A stretch of DNA of 64,000 nt from assembly GCF_031450805.1 (NCBI RefSeq), contig NZ_JARTVY010000003.1, forward strand, positions 1 to 64,000. The letters are read 5' to 3'. The translations under genes and the position numbers were made by a program. Below, piece after piece: positions 9,542 through 18,788 of the stretch (position 1 is its first letter; each line of letters begins with the position of its first letter). The DNA is from Caballeronia sp031450805 (GTDB lineage: Bacteria; Pseudomonadota; Gammaproteobacteria; Burkholderiales; Burkholderiaceae). The notes under the pieces were generated by a model that was not told the DNA's origin, made no database searches, and saw only the letters and a list, made by a program, of their open reading frames with translations.

Positions 9542-10522
9542 TCAAAACGCCAAGGTGGCCGTTGCCTGGAAGCTCTTGGTGCTCTTCAGGCGATTCGTGC
9601 TTGCAATGCTCGGCACCCAGCGGATGGTGGCCGACAAGGGGTGCTTGCCATAGAGCTTGGTGTCGTACGTCAGGATAGGGCCGAGCGAGAAGTCATGGCC
9701 GACAAAGCCGTTCAATCTGTCAGCAATGGGTCCGCTGTCGTTGCCGAGTTGCTGCACCGTGCCCATGACCAGCCCTACGCCCAAGCCGTTTGGAAACCTC
9801 TTGATACCCATCGCATCCGCCGTTAGCAGCGGGGCGTTGTGATAATCCGTCGCAGTGTTGCGCGTGTAAAACTGCACGCCAAGCACGGCATCGAACTCCA
9901 GGTCGTACTGCGGGATGAGCTTGGTATAGGCAACCTGGGGCACGAACGTCCAGTTGTTTAGGCTCGGGTTAGCCAGATCGTTGCTGTTGTAATGGCCCGT
10001 CGGCGCCCAAAAGTTGAAACTGAGAGCGATATGGTCGGTCTTCGTGATGTGATACCCCGCTTCAAGGGGCGTGAAGTACATGTCAAAAAGGTTCGACGCT
10101 CGGTCGCTCGTCGACGAAGAGAAGCGACCAGCCGAAAGGGAGCCTGTCACTTTGGTCCAGACATAAGGCAGCGTAACGCTGCTTGCGATATCCCATCCGC
10201 TCACGTTTCCCCACACGTGCAAGATGGAAGCGAGCGTGAAGGCGATTTCCCCGTTGATACCAGCCGACGTCCTGCCAGCAATCGGCACCTGGCGACCCGC
10301 ACTGATGGAACCATCGAAATAGATCTGCTGAAGGTTGAAGATGGTGACCGGCTCGGGCGGCACAATGCCGATGCCTGAAAGAACGGTCATGCCCGCGATG
10401 GGCCTGCCGAGGCCGCCCTCCGTCGCGTGAGCCAGTTGGCAACCGGCCATTAGCGCTGCGACAGCTAGGCGCGTCAATGGCACGCGCAGACATCTGCCGA
10501 AGCGATCGGCTCGAATGTTCAT
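9542..10522 (-). CDS. Outer-membrane protein of the MetA-pathway phenol-degradation (PF13557) type
   Basis: A 326-residue beta-barrel candidate with a signal peptide (LAVAALMAGCQLAHA) and the family's starting motif ATEGGLGRPIAGM. It has alternating hydrophobic strands throughout and ends in a terminal Phe (QATATLAF), the outer-membrane insertion signature. Members of this family are thought to be channels for hydrophobic compounds. It is the second gene of the operon, 15 bases after the first, and the signal cysteine could also form a lipobox, although the Ala-His-Ala cleavage site looks better. Confidence 0.82.
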   Translation of the reverse strand: MNIRADRFGRCLRVPLTRLAVAALMAGCQLAHATEGGLGRPIAGMTVLSGIGIVPPEPVTIFNLQQIYFDGSISAGRQVPIAGRTSAGINGEIAFTLASILHVWGNVSGWDIASSVTLPYVWTKVTGSLSAGRFSSSTSDRASNLFDMYFTPLEAGYHITKTDHIALSFNFWAPTGHYNSNDLANPSLNNWTFVPQVAYTKLIPQYDLEFDAVLGVQFYTRNTATDYHNAPLLTADAMGIKRFPNGLGVGLVMGTVQQLGNDSGPIADRLNGFVGHDFSLGPILTYDTKLYGKHPLSATIRWVPSIASTNRLKSTKSFQATATLAF

Positions 10523-10537
10523 GATCTTATCCGTGCA

Positions 10538-11332
10538 TCACTTGCCAAAGGTCATGTTGAGGCCAGCGAAAATCTGCCACTGCGAGACGTTGCCCGAATG
10601 CGCGACTGAGTACTGCGGTTCGATGAACGCGTTAAAGATCGTCGTGCCGCTCCGCCATGCTTTACCGGCGCCCAGTCCAACCGGGATGTAGTACCAACCA
10701 CGCTGGAGGTCAAAGGTCCAGACACCTGTCGAGCGCAAATACCAGCCCTCCGGAAGATTCCAGATGACAAACGGCTGCGTCGTCAGGCTTTGTACGGTCG
10801 GGCGGTCGCGTTGTCCGGCGAACGAATGCTGCCATTGCACGAGCGCGCCCAGCAGGCGTTGCTTCGTTGCATTTACCGCAACTGCGGCGAGACCGGCTTG
10901 CCATTTGCCGGTCCCAAGCGTGCGGTCGGTCGCTGTCGGGGCCGTAATCAGCGGGCCCACGCCAATTTGCGTCTGACCTTGTGACAACAGAAAAATATCA
11001 AAGAGATTGATATCGCCGAGACCCGTGTTGTAACCCCCCGCTGGATCCGGACGTGTGCTAATTGGAACCGTTAGGCGGAATATTTCGGGAAATGGAATAA
11101 CGTTGTTCGGCCCGAGGGGGACAGTCGGGCGCAAGAGGAAATCATTTGTGTGACCGCTCGCCCCGAAAATGCTGGGCGTAAAGTAGTTCTGCACGTTAAA
11201 CGACGCGGCGAGGTTAAGCGGATTATTGCTTTTGTTTGCGTCGTCAGAAGCGTTTTGTGACGACGCAGTGTCAGTCAATACCGCCAACAGAATTGCCAAG
11301 ACAGCCTGCATTGCCAACTTCATGATCGACAC
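10538..11332 (-). CDS. Outer-membrane barrel protein, 'neuromedin U-like' type; first gene of sulfatase operon
   Basis: A 264-residue secreted protein: signal peptide MKLAMQAVLAILLAVLTDTASS, then FNVQNYFTPSIFGASGHTND and LLRPTVPL, a pattern I associate with bacterial barrel proteins mis-named neuromedin U. Amphipathic strands run to the C-terminus (FAGLNMTFGK). It opens the operon that ends with arylsulfatase and FGE, so the operon encodes three barrel proteins. The name reflects database habit and says nothing about function. A promoter should lie in the following 430-base gap. Confidence 0.75.
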   Translation of the reverse strand: MSIMKLAMQAVLAILLAVLTDTASSQNASDDANKSNNPLNLAASFNVQNYFTPSIFGASGHTNDFLLRPTVPLGPNNVIPFPEIFRLTVPISTRPDPAGGYNTGLGDINLFDIFLLSQGQTQIGVGPLITAPTATDRTLGTGKWQAGLAAVAVNATKQRLLGALVQWQHSFAGQRDRPTVQSLTTQPFVIWNLPEGWYLRSTGVWTFDLQRGWYYIPVGLGAGKAWRSGTTIFNAFIEPQYSVAHSGNVSQWQIFAGLNMTFGK

Positions 11333-11759
11333 TCCAAATGGTGCCGCGCCTGCTGCGGATTACGGCTTACTCCGCGCCTACCATGACCAGCAGGCGCCAG
11401 CTCCGGGCGAGTTCAACCGCTGTCGCTGATGACATCTGCGACAGGCCGACAAACTTTGGACATCGAGTAGGACTACGAATCGGACGCGCTAGGCATTGAC
11501 ATCGCGTTGCCAGTAAGAAAACGATAGCAAACAGAATCCTTTCTGCCAAATTTTTTAATCGGCATCTCGAAATTTGACGGGGCCGATAGATAAACGATGT
11601 CGGGCGCGATTTCAAGTGATATTTTTGTAACGCAAGGGTGGCGTAGAACCGGTCCGCGGTATATCAATATGTAGCTGCGTTTCCGTTGTGCGGAGGGCGC
11701 ACTTGCGCCACTGAGAGAGTTCGACATGCATCTGTGCGTCTCATACAGCGGAGGTGATA
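11333..11759. promoter_or_regulatory. Divergent intergenic region (sulfatase operon / HTH gene)
   Basis: About 430 bases between two divergent genes, locally more A+T-rich (11510-11640) than its surroundings. It must hold the promoter of the eight-gene minus operon. I could not identify a convincing -35/-10 pair or operator. Confidence 0.4.
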
Positions 11760-12158
11760 ATGCGTACGCCGCCGGAAAACCTACCCAGCGTTTCCCGTCG
11801 GCTACGTGCGGGTCAATTACTCCTTGAGGGACGTTCGGTAAAGGAAGTTGCCGAACAGCTGAGAATGACGCCGACGACGGTCAAGCGGTATCAGGCACTG
11901 GTTAGCAAAGGCGGACTTGACGCGCTGCGCGAGATGCAAGTGGGAGGCAAAGTTTCCGCGCTTAATCCGGACGCCGTGGAATGGATAGTCGACGCGTTGA
12001 ATGGCTCCGCGGTGGATTACGGCTTTGACTCGGAGTCGTGGACGAACGCCAGACTTCGGGACCTCATTGAGGAGAAGTTCGGCGTGCGCTACTCACGCGT
12101 CTATGTCTGGCAGCTAACGAACGATCTAGGGCTCGGTCACCGACTAACCAGAAAGTGA
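11760..12158 (+). CDS. Small helix-turn-helix protein related to the IS630 transposase N-terminus
   Basis: A 132-residue protein with an excellent ribosome site (GGAGGTGATA directly before ATG 11760). Residues 1-60 form a helix-turn-helix of the transposase type (GRSVKEVAEQLRMTPTTVKRYQ) and the second half matches the winged helix of IS630-type transposases (SWTNARLRDLIEEKFGVRYS then VWQLTNDLGLGHR). The catalytic DDE domain is absent. It may be a stand-alone DNA-binding protein or a truncated IS630; a C-terminal IS630 fragment lies just downstream on the other strand, which favours a transposon origin. Confidence 0.75.
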   Translation: MRTPPENLPSVSRRLRAGQLLLEGRSVKEVAEQLRMTPTTVKRYQALVSKGGLDALREMQVGGKVSALNPDAVEWIVDALNGSAVDYGFDSESWTNARLRDLIEEKFGVRYSRVYVWQLTNDLGLGHRLTRK

Positions 12159-12284
12159 AATGCCGCGCCCGTACAAGCATGCTCAGAATGCTCCACTCGT
12201 GTCCCGAGTTAGAAACTTGTAGACAAAAGAACACGCGCTACGGTGAACGCGGAAAGCGAAGGAACGCGGCACAAAGCAGCCAAA

Positions 12285-12390
12285 AGGAATCGCTTGACGC
12301 TGGCCAGGATGTCGTCGGCCGATTTGGTCCAGTTGAAAGGTCTCGGATCAGTGTCGTTGATCTGAATGTATTGGCGAATCGCCTTCGCGT
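12285..12390 (-). pseudogene. IS630-family transposase C-terminal fragment
   Basis: The minus strand from about 12388 reads AKAIRQYIQINDTDPRP followed by FNWTKSADDILASVKRF, the characteristic end of IS630-family transposases. There is no upstream catalytic domain in frame on this strand. It is a relic only. Confidence 0.65.
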
Positions 12391-12430
12391 TGCCGGGTGG
12401 AGCGATCAGTGCCGCCGCGGATGTACGTCC

Positions 12431-12640
12431 GCCGAGGGTGGCAAACAGGCATTGACAGGCTACGCCACACGCGCCTCTTGCTCGTTGCCACCGACTAGGA
12501 GATGCCCGAAATGGATGGCGTCGAATGCTGTCACCGAGCCCGGTGTGGGCCGACGCTCAGGGACACCGATCATCATGGCGTCGGCGACGCGCGGTGGCAG
12601 ATGAGAGCCGGCTCGCCCCTAGACGCACATGCCGGGCGCG
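12431..12640 (+). pseudogene. Decayed receiver-domain fragment
   Basis: Three different frames give consecutive receiver pieces: AEGGKQAL near 12431, then LVATD-stop-EMPEMDGVE at 12481-12525 (the phosphoacceptor Asp followed directly by TAG), then RSGTPIIMASATRGG near 12550. A normal receiver would read these as one chain, so at least two frameshifts and one nonsense change have occurred. The neighbouring receiver gene at 12812-13252 is intact and unrelated in detail. Confidence 0.6.
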
Positions 12641-12811
12641 GACCGCGTGGAGATCGACGCGGACCTTCGGGGCCTAACAACCTTCGCTTTTATCCGGAGC
12701 AGGTGCGAAAGCAGCAGCGATAGCAGAACGTCGTACCAGGCATAAGACACCTCTGCGGGCAATTGTACCGCTCAGACCGGCCGCTGTAGCTGCGGATGCG
12801 CTAAGGGGACG

Positions 12812-13252
12812 TTACACGGGCAACGCTGGCGGCGGCACGTTAAGCATGCCCCACATCCGCCCGAGGTCAAAAATAGCGCGCTCGAATTCAGGGAATTCGA
12901 TAGGTTTGACCACGTATGCATTCGCCCCGTGGTTGTAAGCACGCACAAGGTCTTCTTCCCGTCTCGAGGACGTTAGCACGACGACCGGAATATGGCGCAG
13001 AAAGGGAGATCTCTGCATGGCGGTGAGCACCGCGAAGCCGTCAACTATTGGCATCTTCAGATCGAGCATCACGAACGCTGGTGGCACGCGCTCGCGGTTC
13101 GCCCACCGGCCTTCACGGTTCAGGAATTCGAGCGCCTCCTTTCCGTCCGCGACGGCTATCACACGGTTGGTGATTCCGCTTCGTTCAAAGGCGATGAGTG
13201 CCAGTTCACGATCGGCTTCGCTATCGTCGGCGAGCAGTATTGGGCGTTGCAT
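12812..13252 (-). CDS. Single-domain response regulator (Rcp1-like)
   Basis: A 146-residue stand-alone receiver. It has the acidic pair in ILLADDSEADRE (residues 9-10), the phosphoacceptor Asp in VMLDLKMPIVDG, the Thr/Ser switch VVLTSS and the conserved Lys in YVVKPIEF. The insert between helices (LNREGRWANRERVPP) is typical of the Rcp1 group, which usually takes phosphate from phytochrome-like or hybrid kinases. It lies divergent to the hybrid kinase gene at 13508, an obvious partner candidate. No output domain. Confidence 0.9.
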   Translation of the reverse strand: MQRPILLADDSEADRELALIAFERSGITNRVIAVADGKEALEFLNREGRWANRERVPPAFVMLDLKMPIVDGFAVLTAMQRSPFLRHIPVVVLTSSRREEDLVRAYNHGANAYVVKPIEFPEFERAIFDLGRMWGMLNVPPPALPV

Positions 13253-13507
13253 GCGGACAGCATAAATGGTGAGCAGGTGCCGATTATAAGCGTCGGTGTG
13301 GCGGCTATCGGATAGCCGACGATAGCTGGCGAGCTATGCACCTTGCCCAGCTGCCCGACCCACGGCAGCAGCGATCAACGCGGCGACGTAGCGCCCGCGC
13401 GAATGGCGCCATTGCGGTCGATCTCGGAATGCGCAACTCGCCAGTGCCGAAGGCGGTGTCACTCTCGTAATAGGAGGAACGCTTAATGCAGACGATAGTG
13501 CACGTCG

Positions 13508-15436
13508 ATGGCGCAACGACGACACGGGGCCCTCACTATGATTGTGCGAATCAACCAGTTCCCACCGATGAAGCGGCTGCTGTTTGGCATTGCCGCGACA
13601 GCCGTCGTTCTTTTGGCTCAGCAGACGCTGACAATGTTTGCTCATGGCCGCCTGACGTTTCTTATAGTCAGTGCATCGCTGCCGTTGATTACCGTGCTCT
13701 TTGGTGCCAGATCGGGACTTCTGCTTCTAGCGAGCGGTCTTTGCTTCGGCGCCCTTTGGTTGCCGCCTTCAGGTCTGGCTGTTGAGCAGTCGGAGGACCG
13801 TGCTGTCTTGCTTGCATACACGGTCATTGGCAGTCTCCTGGTAGTGGCTGGATACCGACTGGCGAAGGTGGCCCGCCGCGCAGGAAAAGCGGAAGCGGCT
13901 GCGCAGGAAGCGGCCAATCGACTTCTGCAAGTCGAGGGCGATGCTCGGCACCGGTTCGACGTGGCGTTGAACAGTGCCGGCGCGCCGTTTCTCATCGTGA
14001 CGCCAGTGGTGCGCGAGTCCCATAAAACCGAGCTTCGATGGGACTACTTGAACGAGGCGGCCGCGTCGTTATTCAATGAGGGATCAGGCGTGGTCGGCGG
14101 CAGTTCGACCTCGTATGTCCGTCCGGCCGGGTGCGCTGACATTCTGCTCAACCGACTTGCGCCACTCGCAGAACGGCAAGGGCGCGACGCCTTTGACATA
14201 CGCATCCAAGGAGCCAACGGCGAGCAGTGGTTTCACGTCGTCGCTGCGTCGCTTGGGGATTCGGTCGTTGTGTGGTTCGGCGACGTGACTGCGCGGGTGC
14301 GCGCTGAACAGGCGCTCGCAGAAGCTGACCGTCGCAAGGATGAGTTCCTCGCGACGCTCGCCCATGAACTGCGCAATCCACTCGCGCCTATCAGGCAAGT
14401 CGCGGAGATACTCGAACAGCCCGGGCTGACCGATGAGCGCAGGAAGTGGTGCATCACGCTGCTACGCCGGCAGTCGGCGGCGATGGCCCTTTTACTGGAT
14501 GACCTTTTGGATGTCTCGCGCATCACGCGCGGGGCGCTGACGCTACGCAAGGAAGCGGTGGCGCTTAAGGAAGTGGTCGACGATGCCGTAGAAACCGCAA
14601 CGCCGATGCTCGAGGGTAAGGGCCACCAGATCGTCGTCAAGCTTCCCGCCCGACCCCTCCACGTTGAGGCTGACCGCCTGCGGCTCGCGCAGGTGATCGC
14701 CAACCTTATCGCTAATGCGGCGAAGTACACTCAACCCGGCGGGCGAATTGAACTAACGGCGACGGCTGACGATGTGGAGATCGTCTTGTCAGTCACGGAT
14801 AACGGCATCGGCATTGAGCCGGACAAGTTGTCGGCGATCTTCTCGATGTTCTCGCAAGTGAACCCGGACCATCACCGGCAAGGCGGCCTTGGCATCGGAC
14901 TGGCGCTTTCGAAATCGTTGATCGAACTGCATGGAGGCCGTCTGACGGCATCGAGCGGCGGAAAAGATAAGGGGAGCCGTTTTGCCATCCATCTGCCGGC
15001 AAAGTACAGAGTCCTGCCACCGCAAGCGCCGACGCGCGATGCAGCCGCCTTCCCATCGTCGCTTGAGACGCGCCGCATCCTAGTGGTTGATGACAACGTC
15101 GATGCCGCTGATGCGATAACGGCGCTCCTCGAATTGGACGGGCATGAAGTACGGACTGTCTATTCGGGCGAGGAAGCGGTCCAGATCCTTGGCCAGTACA
15201 TCCCCGAGGTGGTCCTGCTTGACCTCGGTTTGCCGCGCATGAGCGGACTAGACGTGGCGCGCCGTATCAGGGCGACGCCCTCGACGAAAGACCTCACGCT
15301 CGTCGCCATCACCGGATGGGGGCAGCCTCAAGATCGGGCGCGCACGGCTGACGCTGGGTTTGACTTCCACTTCACGAAGCCTGTTGACGCCGGCCAACTC
15401 AACGAAGCCATTGCAGGTACGGTCGTAGCGCCCTAG
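13508..15436 (+). CDS. Hybrid sensor histidine kinase with C-terminal receiver
   Basis: Membrane kinase of 642 residues counted from ATG 13508. It has hydrophobic helices at about 23-45, 50-85 and 99-117, a PAS-like region 145-265, a HisKA domain with H286 in LATLAHELRNPL, an ATPase domain with N-box NLIANAAKYT (399-408), DNGIGI (431-436) and GLGIGLALSKSL, then a receiver with DD528-529 and phosphoacceptor D572 (LLDLGLPRMSG). The start is uncertain: 13508, 13538 and 13568 all lack a ribosome site, whereas a strong AGGAGG precedes an ATG at 13486 in another frame. Confidence 0.9.
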   Translation: MAQRRHGALTMIVRINQFPPMKRLLFGIAATAVVLLAQQTLTMFAHGRLTFLIVSASLPLITVLFGARSGLLLLASGLCFGALWLPPSGLAVEQSEDRAVLLAYTVIGSLLVVAGYRLAKVARRAGKAEAAAQEAANRLLQVEGDARHRFDVALNSAGAPFLIVTPVVRESHKTELRWDYLNEAAASLFNEGSGVVGGSSTSYVRPAGCADILLNRLAPLAERQGRDAFDIRIQGANGEQWFHVVAASLGDSVVVWFGDVTARVRAEQALAEADRRKDEFLATLAHELRNPLAPIRQVAEILEQPGLTDERRKWCITLLRRQSAAMALLLDDLLDVSRITRGALTLRKEAVALKEVVDDAVETATPMLEGKGHQIVVKLPARPLHVEADRLRLAQVIANLIANAAKYTQPGGRIELTATADDVEIVLSVTDNGIGIEPDKLSAIFSMFSQVNPDHHRQGGLGIGLALSKSLIELHGGRLTASSGGKDKGSRFAIHLPAKYRVLPPQAPTRDAAAFPSSLETRRILVVDDNVDAADAITALLELDGHEVRTVYSGEEAVQILGQYIPEVVLLDLGLPRMSGLDVARRIRATPSTKDLTLVAITGWGQPQDRARTADAGFDFHFTKPVDAGQLNEAIAGTVVAP

Positions 15437-15644
15437 CCAACACCCGTGCAGTGCGTAGCGCATCGCGGGGGGGCCTGGTAGCCCTATCTGTCCAGCGCTG
15501 TTTTTGGTCCAAACTGGGAAGCATGAAAACGCGTGATGATCACTTCTGCGTCACGCACCCGAGAAGTGGCGCTGACGGGAAGGTGCATGGCTAGATTCGC
15601 GTCCATCGACGCGGATAGTCGCCGTCTCGCCACTGCTGCGGGCG

Positions 15645-15827
15645 CTAGCGGCCCGCGCGTAATTGCCCTCGCAGTTGGGCCAGTTCGCTCAAACGCTGCC
15701 AAGCTCGCGCCCACCTCATCGCCTGCTCGCGGTCTGCCCGCGTTTCAGCTCGAATGAAGCGGTCCACCGCGCGCCCAAAGCGGGCTATTGCATAGGAATG
15801 ACATCGGTGGGGCTCCCAAGCGCGCAT
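15645..15827 (-). CDS. Small hypothetical protein (60 aa)
   Basis: MRAWEPHRCHSYAIARFGRA and on; ATG at 15827 has GGAG eight bases upstream. The product is Arg/Ala-rich and strongly helical (DRFIRAETRADREQAMRWAR) with two Trp residues spaced across one face. It has no membrane segment or signal and no recognised family. The coding case rests on the ribosome site and regular composition. Confidence 0.4.
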   Translation of the reverse strand: MRAWEPHRCHSYAIARFGRAVDRFIRAETRADREQAMRWARAWQRLSELAQLRGQLRAGR

Positions 15828-17094
15828 GTCCGTCTCCAGTGTTTGTGTCTTCGACGCTCGTTGGTTGTCAAAGCAATGCGCCGTTCTGTCAGTCGATAGG
15901 CAGCTCAACGCTCAACCTGAATCTTGCTGTACCAAAAGCTAGCCTACCGCCTATCGTCCCGCTTGAGCAATTCCAGACTCAAGGAGGATAGTCGCCGGCG
16001 CGGTCGGTTCCCTCCCGGCCCTCCAGTGCTTCTGCCGTGGCCGAAAGCTCGGGCGCTGTCGCTGCCGCAATCCGTGCCTTGCTATTCGGTGGTGGCTTGC
16101 CCGGGCTGCCGTTTCACTCGCACGGCCAATAAACGAATTTTCTGCTTAGTTTTGCTCCTTTGCACGCGGACACGGCCGTGGCCCCGCCGAGGTGAACAGG
16201 AAGGTTGGTACATCAAGTGCATATTCAGAAATGCAGAAAAGCGAGCGCGCGGTGCCGGGGCAAGGAGCGGACGCAACAAACCGAGCGAGGGTTAGCAACC
16301 ACTGCTCGTTGTTTGCTTACTTACCGCCCCGGGGCCTACGCTGCTTATGCGTGCCCTCTCTCGTTGCACGCAATCTTTCGCCCGCCCCTGTCAGCGGGCT
16401 TTTCTTTGTCGCCCTCTGTTTCGATCATGCCGTTTCTCCCTCGCTGCGCCTCGCAGCGAAGGGCTTTTAATGACCCGTTCGGGCAGTCCGCGAACGATAT
16501 CGGCGCCTCTGAAGCCGTTAGCTGTTTATCGCTTCACTTTCGGTAGCCCCACTGAGATGCGCCTCATTCCCGGGAAAGCTCAGCTTATTGGGGCTCCCCG
16601 CTGATGCGATGCGCGTGTAGCCTTCTCGACGAAACTGCTCATGGCCCGGACGTCAACGCAGCAAGGGAGAGAAAAAAAGCCGCTGTGCATGGGGCGCACG
16701 CTGCTCGGCGGCGCACTCTTCGTGGTCGCCTCAATCGCAGCCGTCGAGCCGCTAGGTCGCCGACTGGATCGAGCTGCAGACCAGCCGCACGCCGCGCCGA
16801 CCTCAAGCAGGCGGGGCCATCCCGCATTGCTTTGACTCGCTGGTGTACGGGGCAATCGTGCCGCGAGGCAGGGCAAGGCGCCGGTACCCGACGCAAGCGA
16901 GCGCGGCAATTGCTCTACAGCATCGTAAGCATTTGACATCGCGATGAATTCGGGCAGGATACGGCTACGCCGCCCGACGTGGTGATCGTCTTTGCCTCGG
17001 CTGGCAGGGTGGGAGCTATTACGTTGCGCTCGGTTACAGGCCGCAGCTTCAGGCATCGTGCGGGATTTCTGTCCCGTGCTACCACAATAACGGG
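15828..17094. other. Long intergenic stretch, no supported gene
   Basis: Nearly 1.3 kb without a convincing reading frame. It holds a rho-independent terminator-like hairpin at 16380-16407 with no gene before it, and a second hairpin (TCGCTGCG / CGCAGCGA, near 16440) followed by a short T-run. Either a small RNA or an eroded gene could be present; I see no proof of either. Confidence 0.45.
16380..16407 (+). terminator. Intrinsic terminator-like hairpin without an obvious gene
   Basis: Stem GCCCGC / GCGGGC with an 8-base loop followed by TTTTCTTT on the plus strand. No plus-strand gene ends nearby, so it may end a small RNA transcribed from about 16.1-16.3 kb. Confidence 0.5.
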
Positions 17095-18717
17095 GTGAGA
17101 GGGCAAGTGCGCCGCCAGTCCGCCGGAAAACTCAATCCAGAGCTGCATCTGACTTCTCTGCTCGGCAGGTCCGCGACATCTGCGATCCGAAGACCACTTT
17201 GGCTGGCAATCGGCGCGACCGTGATGAGCGGGCTTGTCGTGGGCGTCACGAGCGTTGTGCTGATCGAAGGTCGCCAGGAGGCGATCCATCGGGCAACGCA
17301 GAACTCGGCCAACGTCGTCTCCGCCATGGCAGGGGAAGTCGCACGCAACCTGGAGGTATATGACCTGGCGCTGCAGGCGGTGGTCGAGGGCATGCAGGAT
17401 CCCGCTGTCGCGGCGCTTACACCCGGGATGCGTCGCAAAGTCCTGTTCGATCGATCTACGATTGCCGGCTACATCAGCGGCATCTACGCGCTCGACGCAT
17501 TCGGCGCCGTTTCGGAGGAGCCCGGCGGCAGGACGATTCTCGCCAACTTCGCCGACCGCGACTATTTCATCGTCCATCGCAGCCGGCCTGACGCTGGACT
17601 TTACGTCTCTGCGCCATTCCGATCGCGCTTGAGGAATGGCAACGTATCCATCGCCCTGAGCCGTCGCATTACGGCCGAACGCGATCGGCGCTTCGCGGGC
17701 GTTGCGATGCTTGCCATCGACCTCAAGTACTTCCAGCAGATGGTGGACAAGTTGCAAGTCGGACCTCACGGCTCGGCGTTCGTGATTCAGACGGACGGCA
17801 AGTTGCTGGCGAGGAACCCGGCGCTGCCTGAGGGCCTGTTGCCACCGACGCTGAATTCGCCAAGCCTCGCGACACTGCTGACGTCCAAGAGCGGGTCCTA
17901 CGTCGCCGCCTCTCCGATGGACGGGGTCGAGCGCGTCTACACGTTCGCTCGCGTGCGTGGAAGCAATCTGATCGTCTCGATGTCGCCGTCGCTGCAAGAT
18001 GTGACCGCCGAATGGAAACGGCGTTCGCTGATCGTGGCGGCCCTGGTTCTGATCGTCACAGGCTGCTTTACCTTCGCCGTCTGGTTGCTCTTTCTGGCGT
18101 TACGGCAACGTGACGCCGCGCAGGCGAAACTGTTGCACATCGCAGGAACCGACGCGCTCACCGGGCTGGCCAACCGCAGGACGCTGGACGCCGCGCTTGA
18201 AGAGTTGTGGGCATTGGCAAACCGGAAGCGCTTGACGGTCGCGCTGTACTTCATCGACGCGGACAACTTCAAGGCGTACAACGACCAGCATGGTCACGAC
18301 GCAGGCGATCGGGCGCTTCAGCTGATCGCCGAGTGTCTCGCGCGCTATGCACGCCGCGGCAGCGACCTCGCTGCGCGCTATGGCGGGGAGGAGTTTGTCC
18401 TGGCGCTCGCCGATACGGACGCTCAGCATGCAGCAGGCGTAGCCGAATCGATCCGCAGCGACGTCGAGTCCGAATCATCGAAGCGCGCGAGCGGATCGGG
18501 CTCCGTCGGTTTGCGGGCGCCGATGACCGTGAGCATTGGCTATGTCGTATGCGATTTTCCGCCCGGCGCAGAGTTCGTCGAGCTGGTCGACCTTTCTGAC
18601 GCGCTTCGATTGGCCGACGAAGCGCTCTATGCATCTAAATGTGCAGGCCGCAACCGCGTAAGCGTCGCAGATGCCGGCCTCGCGCTCAGGGCGATGCCGC
18701 ACGCTGATTCGGTCTAA
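17095..18717 (+). CDS. Diguanylate cyclase with periplasmic Cache-type sensor
   Basis: Membrane protein of about 540 residues: helix at 34-57, a large periplasmic domain (58-310) with Cache features (ADRDYFIVHR, VSAPFRSRLRNGNVSIALSRR, GSAFVIQTDGKLLARNP), helix 312-336, then GGDEF domain from 350 (DALTGLANRRTL). The active site GGEEF is at 430-434, with an RxxD inhibition site RGSD at 421-424. It should make c-di-GMP in response to a small periplasmic ligand. GTG 17095 or GTG 17107 may be the start; neither has a clear ribosome site. Confidence 0.9.
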   Translation: MRGQVRRQSAGKLNPELHLTSLLGRSATSAIRRPLWLAIGATVMSGLVVGVTSVVLIEGRQEAIHRATQNSANVVSAMAGEVARNLEVYDLALQAVVEGMQDPAVAALTPGMRRKVLFDRSTIAGYISGIYALDAFGAVSEEPGGRTILANFADRDYFIVHRSRPDAGLYVSAPFRSRLRNGNVSIALSRRITAERDRRFAGVAMLAIDLKYFQQMVDKLQVGPHGSAFVIQTDGKLLARNPALPEGLLPPTLNSPSLATLLTSKSGSYVAASPMDGVERVYTFARVRGSNLIVSMSPSLQDVTAEWKRRSLIVAALVLIVTGCFTFAVWLLFLALRQRDAAQAKLLHIAGTDALTGLANRRTLDAALEELWALANRKRLTVALYFIDADNFKAYNDQHGHDAGDRALQLIAECLARYARRGSDLAARYGGEEFVLALADTDAQHAAGVAESIRSDVESESSKRASGSGSVGLRAPMTVSIGYVVCDFPPGAEFVELVDLSDALRLADEALYASKCAGRNRVSVADAGLALRAMPHADSV

Positions 18718-18788
18718 GTCGGTCGCGTAAGCTGAAAACAAGCGAAGTCCGATCAGAGAAGGCCGCAAGTGTTCGGTGTGCCCCTGCA

